Part shown: positions 33,008 to 44,211 of the stretch, piece after piece
How the letters are laid out: the number at the start of each line of letters is the position of its first letter
Numbering within the stretch: position 1 is the stretch's first letter
Source: Ignelater luminosus
Taxonomy: Eukaryota; Arthropoda; Insecta; Coleoptera; Elateridae
NCBI GenBank assembly: GCA_011009095.1
Contig: VTPC01090607.1
Span: forward strand, 82,217 to 146,216
Direction: 5' to 3'
Length of the DNA stretch: 64,000 bases
Position numbers and translations under genes: made by a program
The notes under the pieces: generated by a model
Told to the model about the DNA's origin: nothing
Database searches by the model: none
What the model saw: the letters and a program-made list of their open reading frames with translations, nothing else

Positions 33008-33782
33008 GCAGACTTTGAACACTTAGCCTTCCTTCACGCATCGCGTTCTTGACGGATAACCACTTATGTCATTGTAAACATTTATGAATCGAAATGAAGC
33101 TGAAGGTTGATCCTTTGTACGAATCATATAAAAGACCAAACACGTCAAGAAGAGTTATCGATAAGGCTTCCGATGCAAGCAATATCCAAAGTCTCTTAGG
33201 TTTCCTTTATGTAAAAACGCACGTTTCCGATATGAGGGTGTTGAAGTTTTTTTGTTGTTTATATCTTGTTTGTTTCAATTAGTCCAAAACAGTATTCTGT
33301 TTGCTGTAAAGTGTAAAGTATCTACTGTGTCTCAAGTCTGAGTGGACAGCTGTCTTTATCAGAGGTCCACTAAATATTGGCAATAGATCCATTACGAACT
33401 GACTATTCAGATATCACAGTAAATTGACTAATAGGTTAGGTTATAGCAAGCAACACGCCTGATTGAGAGGTTCTCCTACAAATTTACAGATTTGCTGCTT
33501 AAAATGAGTAAAAAGTTATAACTAAGAGTTGTTAACTAGTCTATTGACAGGCTATGGTTATTTCTTTATAATAACGAACTTTAAAAAATACTTGATATTT
33601 GAAGTTTATCCTTTTTTATAATTCTAAGGTATTAGAATGCACTACATTTCCAGACAAGTTAAAATGAGAAGCTGAATTCTTATAAATTCGTATTGAGAAA
33701 TCAGTAATTTTGTTTCTGTACAGTCACATACTTCTTGACAACCAAGTGAAGTTGTCGCATATGAGGTTGTGTGCAGGAAAGA
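33008..33782. other. No gene recognised
   Basis: AT-rich spacer between the pogo-like element and the next hAT. A CCAAAGTCTCTTA string at 33187 resembles the pogo end motif. Nothing else seen. Confidence 0.4.
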
Positions 33783-33790
33783 CTTATGAT

Positions 33791-34491
33791 TAGAGACCGG
33801 ATTTTTAGGCACTAAAAATCATCAAAATAGGCAGACAAATAGGCACTAAAAACCTTTAAAGTAGGCATCATGATAGGCAATCTAGGCGGTCAAATAGGCA
33901 TTTTAAGCAACGAAATAAGCACTTTAGGCCACCAAATAGGCATTTTAGGCAACCAAATAGGCACTTTAGGTGACCAAATAAGAATTTTATGCGATGTAAT
34001 AATTCTTGAGAAAATTCATTCAAGATTTTCAGCTTTACTGCTTAACCCTTATATGTTTTTATAATTAATTTTTGTGGACTAAAATTTAATAATTATCTTG
34101 TTGAAAAACTAGATATTTCAAGCTTCTTTAAATTTGACGCGTATATTAGGAGTCTGACTTGTTTAAACGCCTATCAACATAAACATCTTAAGTGGATTAT
34201 CTTCTGTTAAGGGCACACTTTCTTTACTACCTCTAACTTTTAATGGGTAGCTTTATTGTAATATTTTTAAACTATTTAGGAAAAATAGGCACCAATTTAG
34301 GCAAAATAAGCATTTATAGGCAGATATTTAAGATTGTAGGCATTTATTTCAAAAACATAGAAAAAAGGCACTAAAGCACTTAAAAAAAATTTTTTTCAAG
34401 TGAAAAGTGCGTAGATTATCCTAAAACGAATTTTCCTTCGCTTGCCTAAAAAAATCTAAAATTAGACACTTGCTTAGAAATCCGGTCTCTA
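33791..34491. mobile_element. hAT MITE with internal tandem repeats
   Basis: 701 bp; inverted ends TAGAGACCGGATTT and AAATCCGGTCTCTA are perfect over 14 bp. The 8-bp duplication CTTATGAT is at 33783-33790 and 34492-34499, identical. There is no transposase. Both ends and the interior are full of the word TAGGCA: a tandem array on the left (33835-33990) and a sparser set on the right (34280-34370). Confidence 0.88.
33835..33990. repeat. Tandem AAATAGGCA(C/T)TTTAGG array
   Basis: About seven units of 20-22 nt of the type CAAATAGGCATTTTAGGCAA with substitutions. Translation gives a heptad-like LG-QIG pattern, which is a by-product and not a protein. Confidence 0.75.
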
Positions 34492-34499
34492 CTTATGAT

Positions 34500-37476
34500 T
34501 AAGCGGGTAGTAGCCGAGCGAGCAGATCGTAGGTCTGCTCTTCGCGATATTTTCCTGTAAAACAGCTCGCGTTTGAAAGACTAAGAGAATCCGAATAAGA
34601 GATACCATTAAAGCGGATTATGAAAAACTCTTGTTGGGTGCGAAAATTCAGATTGAAACCGTTTTTGATTTGGTTTGTGAATTTATAAATCCTCACTCTC
34701 GCAAAAATAACTGACGGTTTTAATTAAAATTCTGACCTATCGGTTAATGTAGTAATGAAGGTTTGAACTTCCTTTTGTAACTGTTTAGTGATTTCTGTCT
34801 GTATATAGTAACTTCAGTGCTTGTTTGATGCTAAGCTGTTTTTGTTTTGGTTGGTTTTCTTTTAACACTCCAAACGATTTCTGTTAGATTGTAAATGGAA
34901 TACAATATTATTGGAAAATCACACAACAGACTGCCTTCAGCAGTTGGTCTCGATAACGCACTCATTATACACACATATTCTTTTCACCTTTGTTTTAATT
35001 TTACATGTTAAGCTGGTGGCCCCATTTGTTAAGTGTTATGAAGTTATGAAGTAACATCTTTGCAGTTCAGTGTATTTGTTAACAGACTGTTAGGTGAACC
35101 CAACTGCATATACCTGTCGAGCTGCGGTTTTGCACAGTTAAACACTTAACAAATTCCAAAAATATTATTGTGTTTTAAATGAAGAAGACTGCTTGTCTAT
35201 AATTCTTACTATTCGGAAAAGCTTCTAGTTTGTTTTAGAAGTCGACTTAAGATCATCAATCAACTTACAGACTGCAAAGAGGATCATCCGCATTACTTGA
35301 CGAAGGTAAATTCTTTCTTTCTTTTTATTATTTTGTTTATGTCGTACGTCATGCATTTCTTATTTTAAGTTGAAAAATTTTCAGAGAACAGTATGAAAGA
35401 AATACAATATACTTTAGTCAAACATTCGATAGAAATAAGAAAACTCTTTACAAGACATTTCCATCTTTAGTGGATTGGTATCTGATTTTTTTTTAGACAG
35501 AAACATTATCTTTACTTCTTGTGGTGGTAAATTATTTGGGTACTTTTCTGTGAATTTTTTAAATAATAAATGATTACAAGCCACTACTAATACTTTGTTT
35601 ATTAGTTATTGAAATTGAATTTGATTTCTTATACATTCTGTGTTTTAAAATAGTGCAACTTTTTACATAAAATAGAAAAAAGAAAAATTGTTTTTACTTC
35701 CCTGCCCTTTCTGCTTGAAAAAAATGGAAAAGAGCACAAGTTTCAGAAAGTAAACTTTATTTTTGCAAATCAATAAATACATAACTGAATTAAAATTCTT
35801 TTTTATTGATTTCAAACTATTGAAGAATTTCTTCTAAAGTTATTTTTCAATTTATTTCTTATGCTTAACAAAAAAAAACAAGTGAAAATCTAGAAACACA
35901 AGAACTCTTTTACATAAGTATGTAATTGTCTTAAAATTAGACTATTAGAAGACATACGAATATCTTTGATGTTATAATGAATTTATTAAGCTTTCTACGA
36001 CTTTTTTATAAATTGATTAATTACGAACGTACCCAGAAGGCGTCCATAACCTTGCAGGTAGTGGATTACTGTACATAACAGTATAAGAACCGATGAAACC
36101 TTTCTAAGATCAAATTTAAAAATTTCCATTGAAGCCTGTCACCACAACTTTTACTGCTTTTTCTAGATGTTCCAAAATGTCTACTTATGTTACGGAAAGT
36201 TTTACCAAACACTGTTTTTGAAATTTAATTATCTAAATTTTTTCCGTCTTAAACACAAAAAAATTAAAATGTGCCGCATATTCATAAATCTCCAACCGCT
36301 TGTTTAATTTAAACTGAAAACATTTTACTATAATGCGTCTAGCATTATTAATTTATTATTAATAATCCTCTAATTAGTTAATTAGTTTTGTGTACATTAG
36401 AACGTATCCGGACAATTGTAAAGCATTTAATAGATTGGTCGTTTAAATCTTCCTGTTTCTAGCCAAGAATCTTACAAAGTATATAAAGAGTTTTAGTTTA
36501 ATATTTCAAAAAAACTCAGGTACAAATTCTTGACCAAAGAAAAATGTAAGATTGACCTAAAATATTTAGTTTGAAGGGGATTCCCCTAGGAATTACACTG
36601 CATCAAAGCTATAATATACATTAAGAGAAAAACAGAAACACCACGTTAATTTAAAGATGATAATGTCAAAATGCATTTATTATATTAACGAGTAACAACT
36701 CACGTTACAGAAAATTTGATAAAATATCAGCCCCGTAACTTGGAGGTAGTGAAGACCACGAAAGCCACGGGCGTCGAATCCAGGTAGCGAAAAGTTTGTC
36801 AGAAAAAAATAATTTTCAAAAAGAGAATAAATTCCGGAGGTCAAGTTGCGGCGAATCGATTAAGTGTTTAACATTAATACAGGACCAACAGGATGCCGCC
36901 GCCGCTGCCGCCAGTATTATTCATCTGAGCCACGTACTGACTCACTTAAGCCACTATTGGCTTGTGTTCTTTGTCCCGCTTTAATGCAGACAAGACAACA
37001 CTCAGTTTGAAAACATTAATTTTGGTTTCTTAACTTGTAGATGAACATATTGTTCCAAAAAGAACCCGGAAAGAACAATCATTATTAATGTATAATCTAC
37101 TTAAATTGCATTGCGGTTAGTCGCGCGTCTATGGGGAACTACTCGTGGCCTCCGTCATCCTGTTCTCTGCTCCTAAAATAGCGAAAATATATAGAACGTT
37201 CCAAAATACATTAAAAGTGACACAAGGGCCTAGTTAGTGGGTAAGCACCTATCTTCCTGATACACTAATCAAACTGGTTTATTTTTTACAGTTTCAGAAT
37301 ATCCATACCAAGGAGTTACAATGTTCGCATGTAAGATACATTTTACTATAAAATTATCAAAATATTGCTAGGAATCATCAATCACTTCTCAAGAGAGGTT
37401 ACAGACATCTGGTTGTAGAAAAAATGCTCTTTTACCGGTTTATTCGACAGGCTTCCTTGACGTCATGCGTTTAAAA
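34500..37476. other. No gene recognised
   Basis: Mixed AT-rich sequence with a somewhat GC-richer start (34500-34730) and patch (36730-36980, including a CCGCCGCTGCCGCC run at 36896). A candidate splice donor GAAG/GTAAAT at about 35306 could end an untranslated exon, but nothing supports it independently. Confidence 0.3.
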
Positions 37477-37478
37477 TA

Positions 37479-38375
37479 CGAGGTATGTGAGAAAAGTAAT
37501 GAGACTGATTTCATACTAACCAAAGTTTTTATTTTTTCAAACAACAATGTTATCCCCTTCAAAGTAGTTCCCTTGGGCAGCTATACACCGGCGGAGTCGT
37601 TGTTCCCACTCTTGGTAGCAGCGCTGGAAGTCTTCAACTGGTATGGCTTTTAACTGGTCGGCCACAGTCTTTTGAATGTTCTCCAAAGTTCCAAAATGAC
37701 GTCCTTTTAGGACATGTGTCAATTTCGGGAAAAGGAAAAAGTCACAAGGACTCAAATCAGGTGAATAGGGGGGATGAAAAACAACAGTAATGCGTTTTGA
37801 GGTCAAAAATTCACTGATGGAAATTGCTGTGTGACACGGAGCATTGTCATGATGTCTGTCAAAATTTGATGCACGGTGAAAGTGTTTAAATTTAACTGTT
37901 CACTCATCATCCTTATTGTTAAACGACGGTCTGATCTCACAAGAGCCCTCACACGTTCAACGTTTTTGTCAGTTTTTGAAGTTGAAGGTCTCCCTGAGCG
38001 AGGTTCATCTTCAACGTGTTCTCGGCCGTCCAAAAATGATTTGTGCCAGCGGAAAACTTGTGCTCTTGATAAGCACTGTTCTCCATAGACCTGTTTCAAC
38101 TTTTCAAAAGTCACACTCGCGGATTCACCAAGTTTAACACAAAACTTTATTGCACAACGTTGCTCTAAATTCCGATGCTCCATTTCTGTAACACACGACA
38201 AAAACACAACTTTACTGATGGCGCTGTCAAAAATAATGTGTTAGCTGTACGGAGTTGTAACTCGGACTGAGGAAGTGGAAGCGATAAACAAACCGGTTTA
38301 GCACAGGCCGGTAAACACAACGTTGCCAGATCTCCCGCAGTGTTGCCAGTCTCATTACTTTTCTCACACACCTCG
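37479..38375 (-). mobile_element. mariner copy B, deletion derivative
   Basis: 897 bp, flanked by TA (37477-37478 and 38376-38377). TIRs of about 29 bp beginning CGAGGT(A/G)TGTGAGAAAAG differ at one position. Relative to copy A, 419 bp (28380-28798 there) are missing; the junction is at 37854/37855. Both ends are intact, so it can in principle be moved by a transposase supplied elsewhere. Confidence 0.92.
37803..38207 (-). pseudogene. mariner DNA-binding domain ORF left in copy B
   Basis: 134 codons from 38207: the complete N-terminal DNA-binding region including NLEQRCAIKFCVKLGESA and RRLTIRMMSEQLNLNTFTVH, then LTDIMTMLRVTQQF from reading past the deletion out of frame. The catalytic domain is absent; the C-terminal 89 codons (37537-37806) remain in another frame. 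If expressed it would be a DNA-binding-only product. Confidence 0.75.
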
Positions 38376-38377
38376 TA

Positions 38378-40679
38378 TTCTTTTGACAGTGTACGCTGAC
38401 GTTGGGCACTTTTAAACTTTAGTTTATGAGACAAATCATGAATAATTTAGTAAGAAGGATTATCACTCAATTTAGTGTTCAAGTCTTTAATACTTTTTGA
38501 TTTATAAATTGCACACCTGCATTTTTCTAGGTTTTGGTCAAAACGTTTCTGGTTTTTTTTTTGGGCGGTTCAGTAGCAACGGGTACGGTCAACTCTTCTT
38601 GGGATTCGGCTAACATAACAGCCATTCCATAATGTTAGTATAAATAAGGTTTTTTTTCCACTGCTTTTCTGTAAGAATATTGAAAGGCTGTAGGGTAGAG
38701 GGGTTTGTAATTTATAGTAGGCTCTAGGTGTCACATTTACTCGGCGGACACACCTTTTTTGTACAGTTTTATGTGTGGATATGAAACAATACTTTGTTGG
38801 AGTTTAAGCTTGCAACAAGCATTGTCATTTTGTTTTTCACTGCCTGACTCACGTGTGCATCCATAAACCGAAATATTTATTCAGGTTTACTATCAATTTA
38901 TGTGCTACTAATATGTAATTTAAAGATTCACTTTTGAAAATTCATTTTTCGCATGTCTCTATACATAAGTGTCTTTTTGTTCAAAAGCTAAATTTGAGCG
39001 ATGATACTTCTTACTAGATTAGAAGTTTTGGAAGAGCAACCTGCAGTATCGAAAAGATACTACAAGCCTATTATCAAGAAATCGTATCAAAGTATATTTG
39101 CTCATGTTCTTACGATTCGGCTTCCTAAATTCTATTGGGTACCGTTGATTTTCACCTTATTAAATTACATGACGAAAATATCTTCCCTATGATAGATTTT
39201 TGACTCTCCATGGCTGAGTTAAAATCGTAAATGGGCTTTTCTGATTTTTGACTTCCAGTGGGAGATCAGACCTTGTTCTTGAAGGATTATTTTGGGTTGG
39301 AATACAAGCAGGTAAAGATGAAAAATATTGTATAGAAAATTAGGTCGAAAGAAGATGAAACAGAAATTTCAGAAGAAAGTTCTTTAATTCCTACATACAT
39401 TAGTTATGTTTTCTCTTTGAATTACTCACAGAATTTATTCTGATAAACTCGAATTTGATAAAGTACATGTAGAAGGTTAAACGTGCAAGATTAAATCTAT
39501 TTGCTTTGTAATTTGTAATTATTGCAAAGAAGTAGTGTATATATCATTATTCTTATAGCAGCAAAGTAAATACTGTAATAATTTATTCTTACTGCTCTCT
39601 TTTTAAATTCATTCGATCGCAAAACGTTGCGCACCTATGTTAACTGTTATTGTTATGTACCAATTTTTAGAACACGAAACGCAAAAGACACGTGTTTTGC
39701 AAGACAACCACGCTAATATCATCTTCTTACTAAAAGGTTTAATGAAATTCGGCTACTACTTTAAGTCGAATAGAATAGAAACAATATAGCGGTACTCCCT
39801 TGGTTGGATAAAACAGTAAAACTTGTTGCGATGTTAAACGCAAGATGATGAGGTCTGCATCTTAATGATATCTAGAAGTAATTAACTTAATTTACTGATT
39901 GTAGTCTGTGCAGATTTTGTATTTCTTTTTTAGAAGACGTCGTATCTTAAGATTTTTTGTCTTTCTTACTCATACACACGGTGCATCAAATCGAATTTTA
40001 AAGTTCTTGGCTATTGCCAATAATACAATAGGGAGACACGATTTCTCGCCTTGTTGTTTTCTTGAAACAAATGAAACAGTCAAATCAGAATTTGGCTATG
40101 TCGAGATGTAGAACAAAGATGGATTTTGTCAAATTTCTCTTTCACCACTTATTCATACTTGGTGATAAAACTTGCATTATTATTATTCTTAATTTTAGAA
40201 GAAAAAAAATCGAAAACTCGTAGGGTGGTGTAATTCAGTTGAAAATGCAATTTCGTTTTATCTCAACCAGTTGAAGAAGCAGAACCTTCGAAAATAAAAC
40301 TGCTGATTTGCTACAACTTATTCCAGAAGAGCCCTAAAGATGCTACTACTCGCATTTTCAGAAAACTTTACTTTTTTATGTTTTTATGTAGTATTGCCTT
40401 GATATTTGATCTTGATATCTTAGAAAGGTAAATAAAAAACCTCCCAAAAGAATGTCAATTTATTGTATAAGATGCTGTTCATTCTATTCAATGAAATTTG
40501 CTGATGATTACTTCGTTGGCAAAATAATGATGGATCTGAAGATCTCTTGAAAAATATAATTTTCGTACGACTAGGACTTTCAGATGGTAAGTTACAATAT
40601 TTCTGAAAGATCTTTCGAAGCTTTGCAATTTCAGTTTTAGAAAATGGTTTCAAGCGTCAAAAACAATTTTCTGCAAGTA
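38378..40679. other. No gene recognised
   Basis: AT-rich sequence between mariner copies B and C. Open frames at 39001-39192 and 39908-40111 have no recognisable domain. Confidence 0.35.
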
Positions 40680-40681
40680 TA

Positions 40682-41579
40682 CGAGGTATGTGAGAAAAGT
40701 AATGAGACTGATTTCATACTAACCAAAGTTTTTATTTTTTTCAAACAACAATGTTATCCCCTTCAAAGAAGTTCCCTTGGGCAGCTGTACACCGGCGGAG
40801 TCGTTGTTCCCACTCTTGGTAGCAGCGCTGGAAGTCTTCAACTGGTATGGCTTTTAACTGGTCGGTCACAGTCTTTTGAATGTTCTCCAGAGTTCCAAAA
40901 TGACGTCCTTTTAGGACATGTTTCAATTTCGGGAAAAGGAAAAAGTCACAAGGACTCAAATCAGGTGAATAGGGGGGATGAGGAACAACAGTAATGCGTT
41001 TTAAGGTCAAAAATTCACTGATGGAAATTGCTGTGTGACACGGAGCATTGTCATGATGTCTGTCAAAATTTGATGCACGGTTAAAGTGTTTAAATTTAAC
41101 TGTTCACTCATCATCCTTATTGTTAAACGACGGTCTGATCTTACAAGAGCCCTCACACGTTCAACGTTTTAGTCAGTTTTTGAAGTTGAAGGTCTCTCTG
41201 AGCGAGGTTCATCTTCAACGTGTTCTCGGTCGTCCAAAAATGATTTGTGCCAGCGGAAAACTTATGCTCTTGATAAGCACTGTTCCTCTTAGACCTGTTT
41301 CAACTTTTCAAAAGTCACACTTGCGGATTCACCAAGTTTAACACAAAACTTTATTGCACAACGTTGCTCTAAATTCCGATGCTCCATTTCTGTAACACAC
41401 AACAAAAACACAACTTCACTGATGGCGCTGTCAAAAATAATGTGTTAGCTGTACGGAGTAGTAACTCGGACTGAGGAAGTGGAAGCGATAAACAAACCGG
41501 TTTAGCACAGGCCAGTAGACACAACGTTGCCAGATCTCCCGCAGTGTTGCCAGTCTCATTACTTTTCTCACACACCTCG
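40682..41579 (-). mobile_element. mariner copy C, deletion derivative
   Basis: 898 bp, flanked by TA (40680-40681 and 41580-41581), with the same termini as copy B and exactly the same internal junction (41058/41059). Its N-terminal frame is broken by a stop (complement near 41170) that copy B lacks. Same orientation as B and A. Confidence 0.92.
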
Positions 41580-41581
41580 TA

Positions 41582-41906
41582 TAGGTGTACAATTAAATAT
41601 TATCAAACAAGCACTAGAAAGGTGTGGTATAAGCAGAACGCCAGGAGAATACGGAAAGCATATAACAGTAATACATCTTCTCTCCAAGGAAAAAATGTCT
41701 GTTGGGCCACGAGGCAAACAAGATGCTGCAGTCGGGTACCTGCAAGACATGAGAAGCCTGTAGTCGGATACCGATGATCAGAGCCTTTATTTTGAAGTAA
41801 GACTGAAATTTGCAAAACCTTCCAAAATCAAAGCTGAAAGATGAACTTTAGAAAAGATATTTGATAGCATTAAGACCGTTAAGTGTAAAACATATAACGC
41901 TAGACA
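41582..41906. other. No gene recognised
   Basis: A short open stretch (41527-41763) reads over the mariner end into unique sequence; no domain recognised. Confidence 0.3.
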
Positions 41907-42687
41907 GGCTGGAAAATCGTTCACCAGCCTATAACTATTTTATTTTTAAAGATATGAAAAAAAATGCAAAGGAGAAAGTTGTAATGAGGCATTGAAAGTA
42001 AACCCAACGCCCACTGTTTTCGCGTAACATTAACTAACTTTAGCGTTTTAAATAGAACACCCTGTATATTTCTCAAAATTTTGAATACACCTGAAATTCT
42101 CTTTTCAACCATATAACATACTTAACGATTTTCTTGAGGTCTTGGCCTGCAAAATTATCCGATTTATCAATTCTAGATTAGTTCTAATGGGGCTTTCTAA
42201 AAGATCATGTTTACCAGCAAGTCTAAATGAGTTAAAAACTATAATTACTGCAGCTATAGCATTAGTTACGCCAGAAATGTTACAACGCGTTAGGCATAAT
42301 TTAATTCTCAGAGTAGAAAAATTTATTTTTCAACCCATTTAGACTTGCTGATAGAGTTACATAAACATGATGCTTTAAAAAGTGCCATAAGAAGTAATCC
42401 GGAATTGATAAATCGGATAATCTTGCAGGCCAAGACCTCAAGAAAATCGTTAAGTATGTTATATGGTTAAAAAGGGAATTTCAGGTATATTCAGAATTTT
42501 GAGAAATATACAGGGTGTTCCATTTAAACCCTTAAAGTTAGTTGATGTTACGCGAAAACAGTAGGCGTTGAGTTTACTTTCAATGCATGATATTATGCCT
42601 CTTATTATATCAAACAACTTTCTCCTTGCATTGTGTTCATATGTTTAAAAATAAAATAGTCATAGGCTGGTGAACAATGTTTCAGCC
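41907..42687. mobile_element. 780-bp near-complete palindrome (fold-back element)
   Basis: The left arm from 41907 (GGCTGGAAAATCGTTCACCA) and the right arm ending at 42687 are reverse complements with moderate divergence and small indels. Similarity continues inward through AACACCCTGTATATTT, ACGATTTTCTTGAGGTCTTG and GCAAGTCTAAATG. Only about 90 bp in the centre (about 42237-42325) lacks a partner. The arms are roughly 280-330 bp. Confidence 0.82.
42220..42345 (+). pseudogene. Transposase C-terminal tail at the palindrome centre
   Basis: The frame 42142-42342 contains SLNELKTIITAAIALVTPEM followed by LQRVRHNLILRVEKFI. This matches the tail of DUF4817/Tc1-type insect transposases (I.. A...ITPEML..VR.....R...C). 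Nothing upstream of it survives. It suggests the palindrome arose from an inverted duplication of the 3' end of such an element. Confidence 0.5.
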
Positions 42688-42859
42688 ACCCAGTATATCT
42701 TTGCAATAAACAATGATCTAGGAGTAAATAGATATCAAAATATTATATTGGATATTCTGTTTAAGAAGATACATTCCAAGTAAGCCTTTTTTGTCTAGAA
42801 TGCGCTGTATGGTTGTGAATAATTCTAAAATGTTACATACTTAGTACAGTCTGCGAATA

Positions 42860-44203
42860 CAGGGCCCCCGTCAGCGGGAGTGTAAAGCATGCACCGCACG
42901 CGTGCGGCATTTATAGGGGGCGGAAAATTAAGATTTTATTTTTGATACTAATTAGATTTTATACGTTTAAATTCGAAAAAATTCAATATACATAAGCAGA
43001 ACGCGGACAGGTTTAATGATAAGAAAATAATTTTTAAAAACTTGCGAGGCTGACCAAGAAAACGTACGTGTAGAAACTACTACGTAAATACTTGATTTTA
43101 CAAATTATGTACACTCCTAGAAATGCAGTTTTTTAATGGGCATTTTAATGGTTGATAACAGTAAAATTCATAAACATCATAGCTGTTTTCAAAAAATTAT
43201 AAACAGTTACCAACTTAATAAAAGAAAGCAATTTGTATTGCACACTGAATTGTATCGCTTCAACACGTAAATCTTTATTTAGTTTTTATCGTGGAGTTTG
43301 CACTGGAGATCAGGAGTACATGCGGGATTATAAATTTTCCCTCGCTGCAGATTTCAGTAATAGTAGAGAAAAACAGTTTTTCTGATCTAATAGCATTGTT
43401 TAATTTCCAAGAAGCTAAAAACGCTAAACATTATTATAAAACCTGAACCCCGGTCTGTACATAAGTTATTCCATTTAAATTTGAAAAGGTTATAAAAATA
43501 ATGTTTAGTAAAAAAAATGATCACAAATAGCGACATTGCAATTTGACTGAAGTAGGCGTTGATTTAGAGGTTTGCTCAAACAATAGCATGTTTGTTTGTT
43601 AATAAGACGATATTCAGTTGTTGAGCAATCCTCTAAATCAACGCCTACTTCGGTCAAATTGCAATGTCGCTATTTGCGATCATTTTCTTTTACCAAGCAT
43701 AGGAATGTCGCACTTGGTTGAAAAGCTCTTTTCATGACGATTTCAAAAATGTAGAAAGTTCGATATGATTGCGTAAAACTTAGTACGTCTAGAATGTTTT
43801 CAAGATCATTTCTGAAGTCCTCATTACCCATTACCCCTGCCCTAACAATAAATAAAATATTGAGGTTTTTAGAAAACGCACATTTTTCGTTTTCGCCCTG
43901 TATCTCAGTAGCGGGATTAATTTTTGAAAATCTGAACGATCTTGTATATATTACCATTTCCAATATTGCCATGTATCCCACTGGACACCCTGTATATCAT
44001 TTTATTATTAGGTTTTATATCCTTTTTTCTATATCAGAAAAAAATTTTAAAAATTTTAAAAAATTCACAAAGATTAGTGATGGTGTCTATTCATTTGCAA
44101 AATTCAAACAATTTAACAGAAAGAGCGATGAAGATTTTAAAATTTTGGGGGCGCAAACTTTTAAGGCTGCACGCGGGCGGCTTTGTACTTCACGGGGGCC
44201 CTG
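42860..44203. mobile_element. hAT-type element with internal hairpin
   Basis: Inverted ends CAGGGCCCCCGT at 42860 and ACGGGGGCCCTG ending at 44203, with further shared blocks (GCACGCG, GGGGGCG). The 8-bp duplication is TGCGAATA (42852-42859) and TGCTAATA (44204-44211), one mismatch. No transposase is recognised in its 1344 bp; open frames at 43794-44265 have no domain. It contains a hairpin at 43505-43692 and an ACACCCTGTATA terminus at 43986. Confidence 0.75.
43505..43692. repeat. Inverted repeat, arms of about 73-83 bp
   Basis: The left arm (ATCACAAATAGCGACATTGC, then AATTTGACTGAAGTAGGCGT) pairs with the right arm (ACGCCTACTTCGGTCAAATT, then GCAATGTCGCTATTTGCGAT) with few mismatches. The loop is about 40 nt. 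No coding content. It is probably a MITE inserted in the hAT. Confidence 0.85.
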
Positions 44204-44211
44204 TGCTAATA

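Noticed and set aside
33870-34064. 64-codon frame with repeating LG-QIG residues, looking like a coiled-coil peptide
   Set aside because: It is the translation of the tandem TAGGCA array of a hAT MITE.
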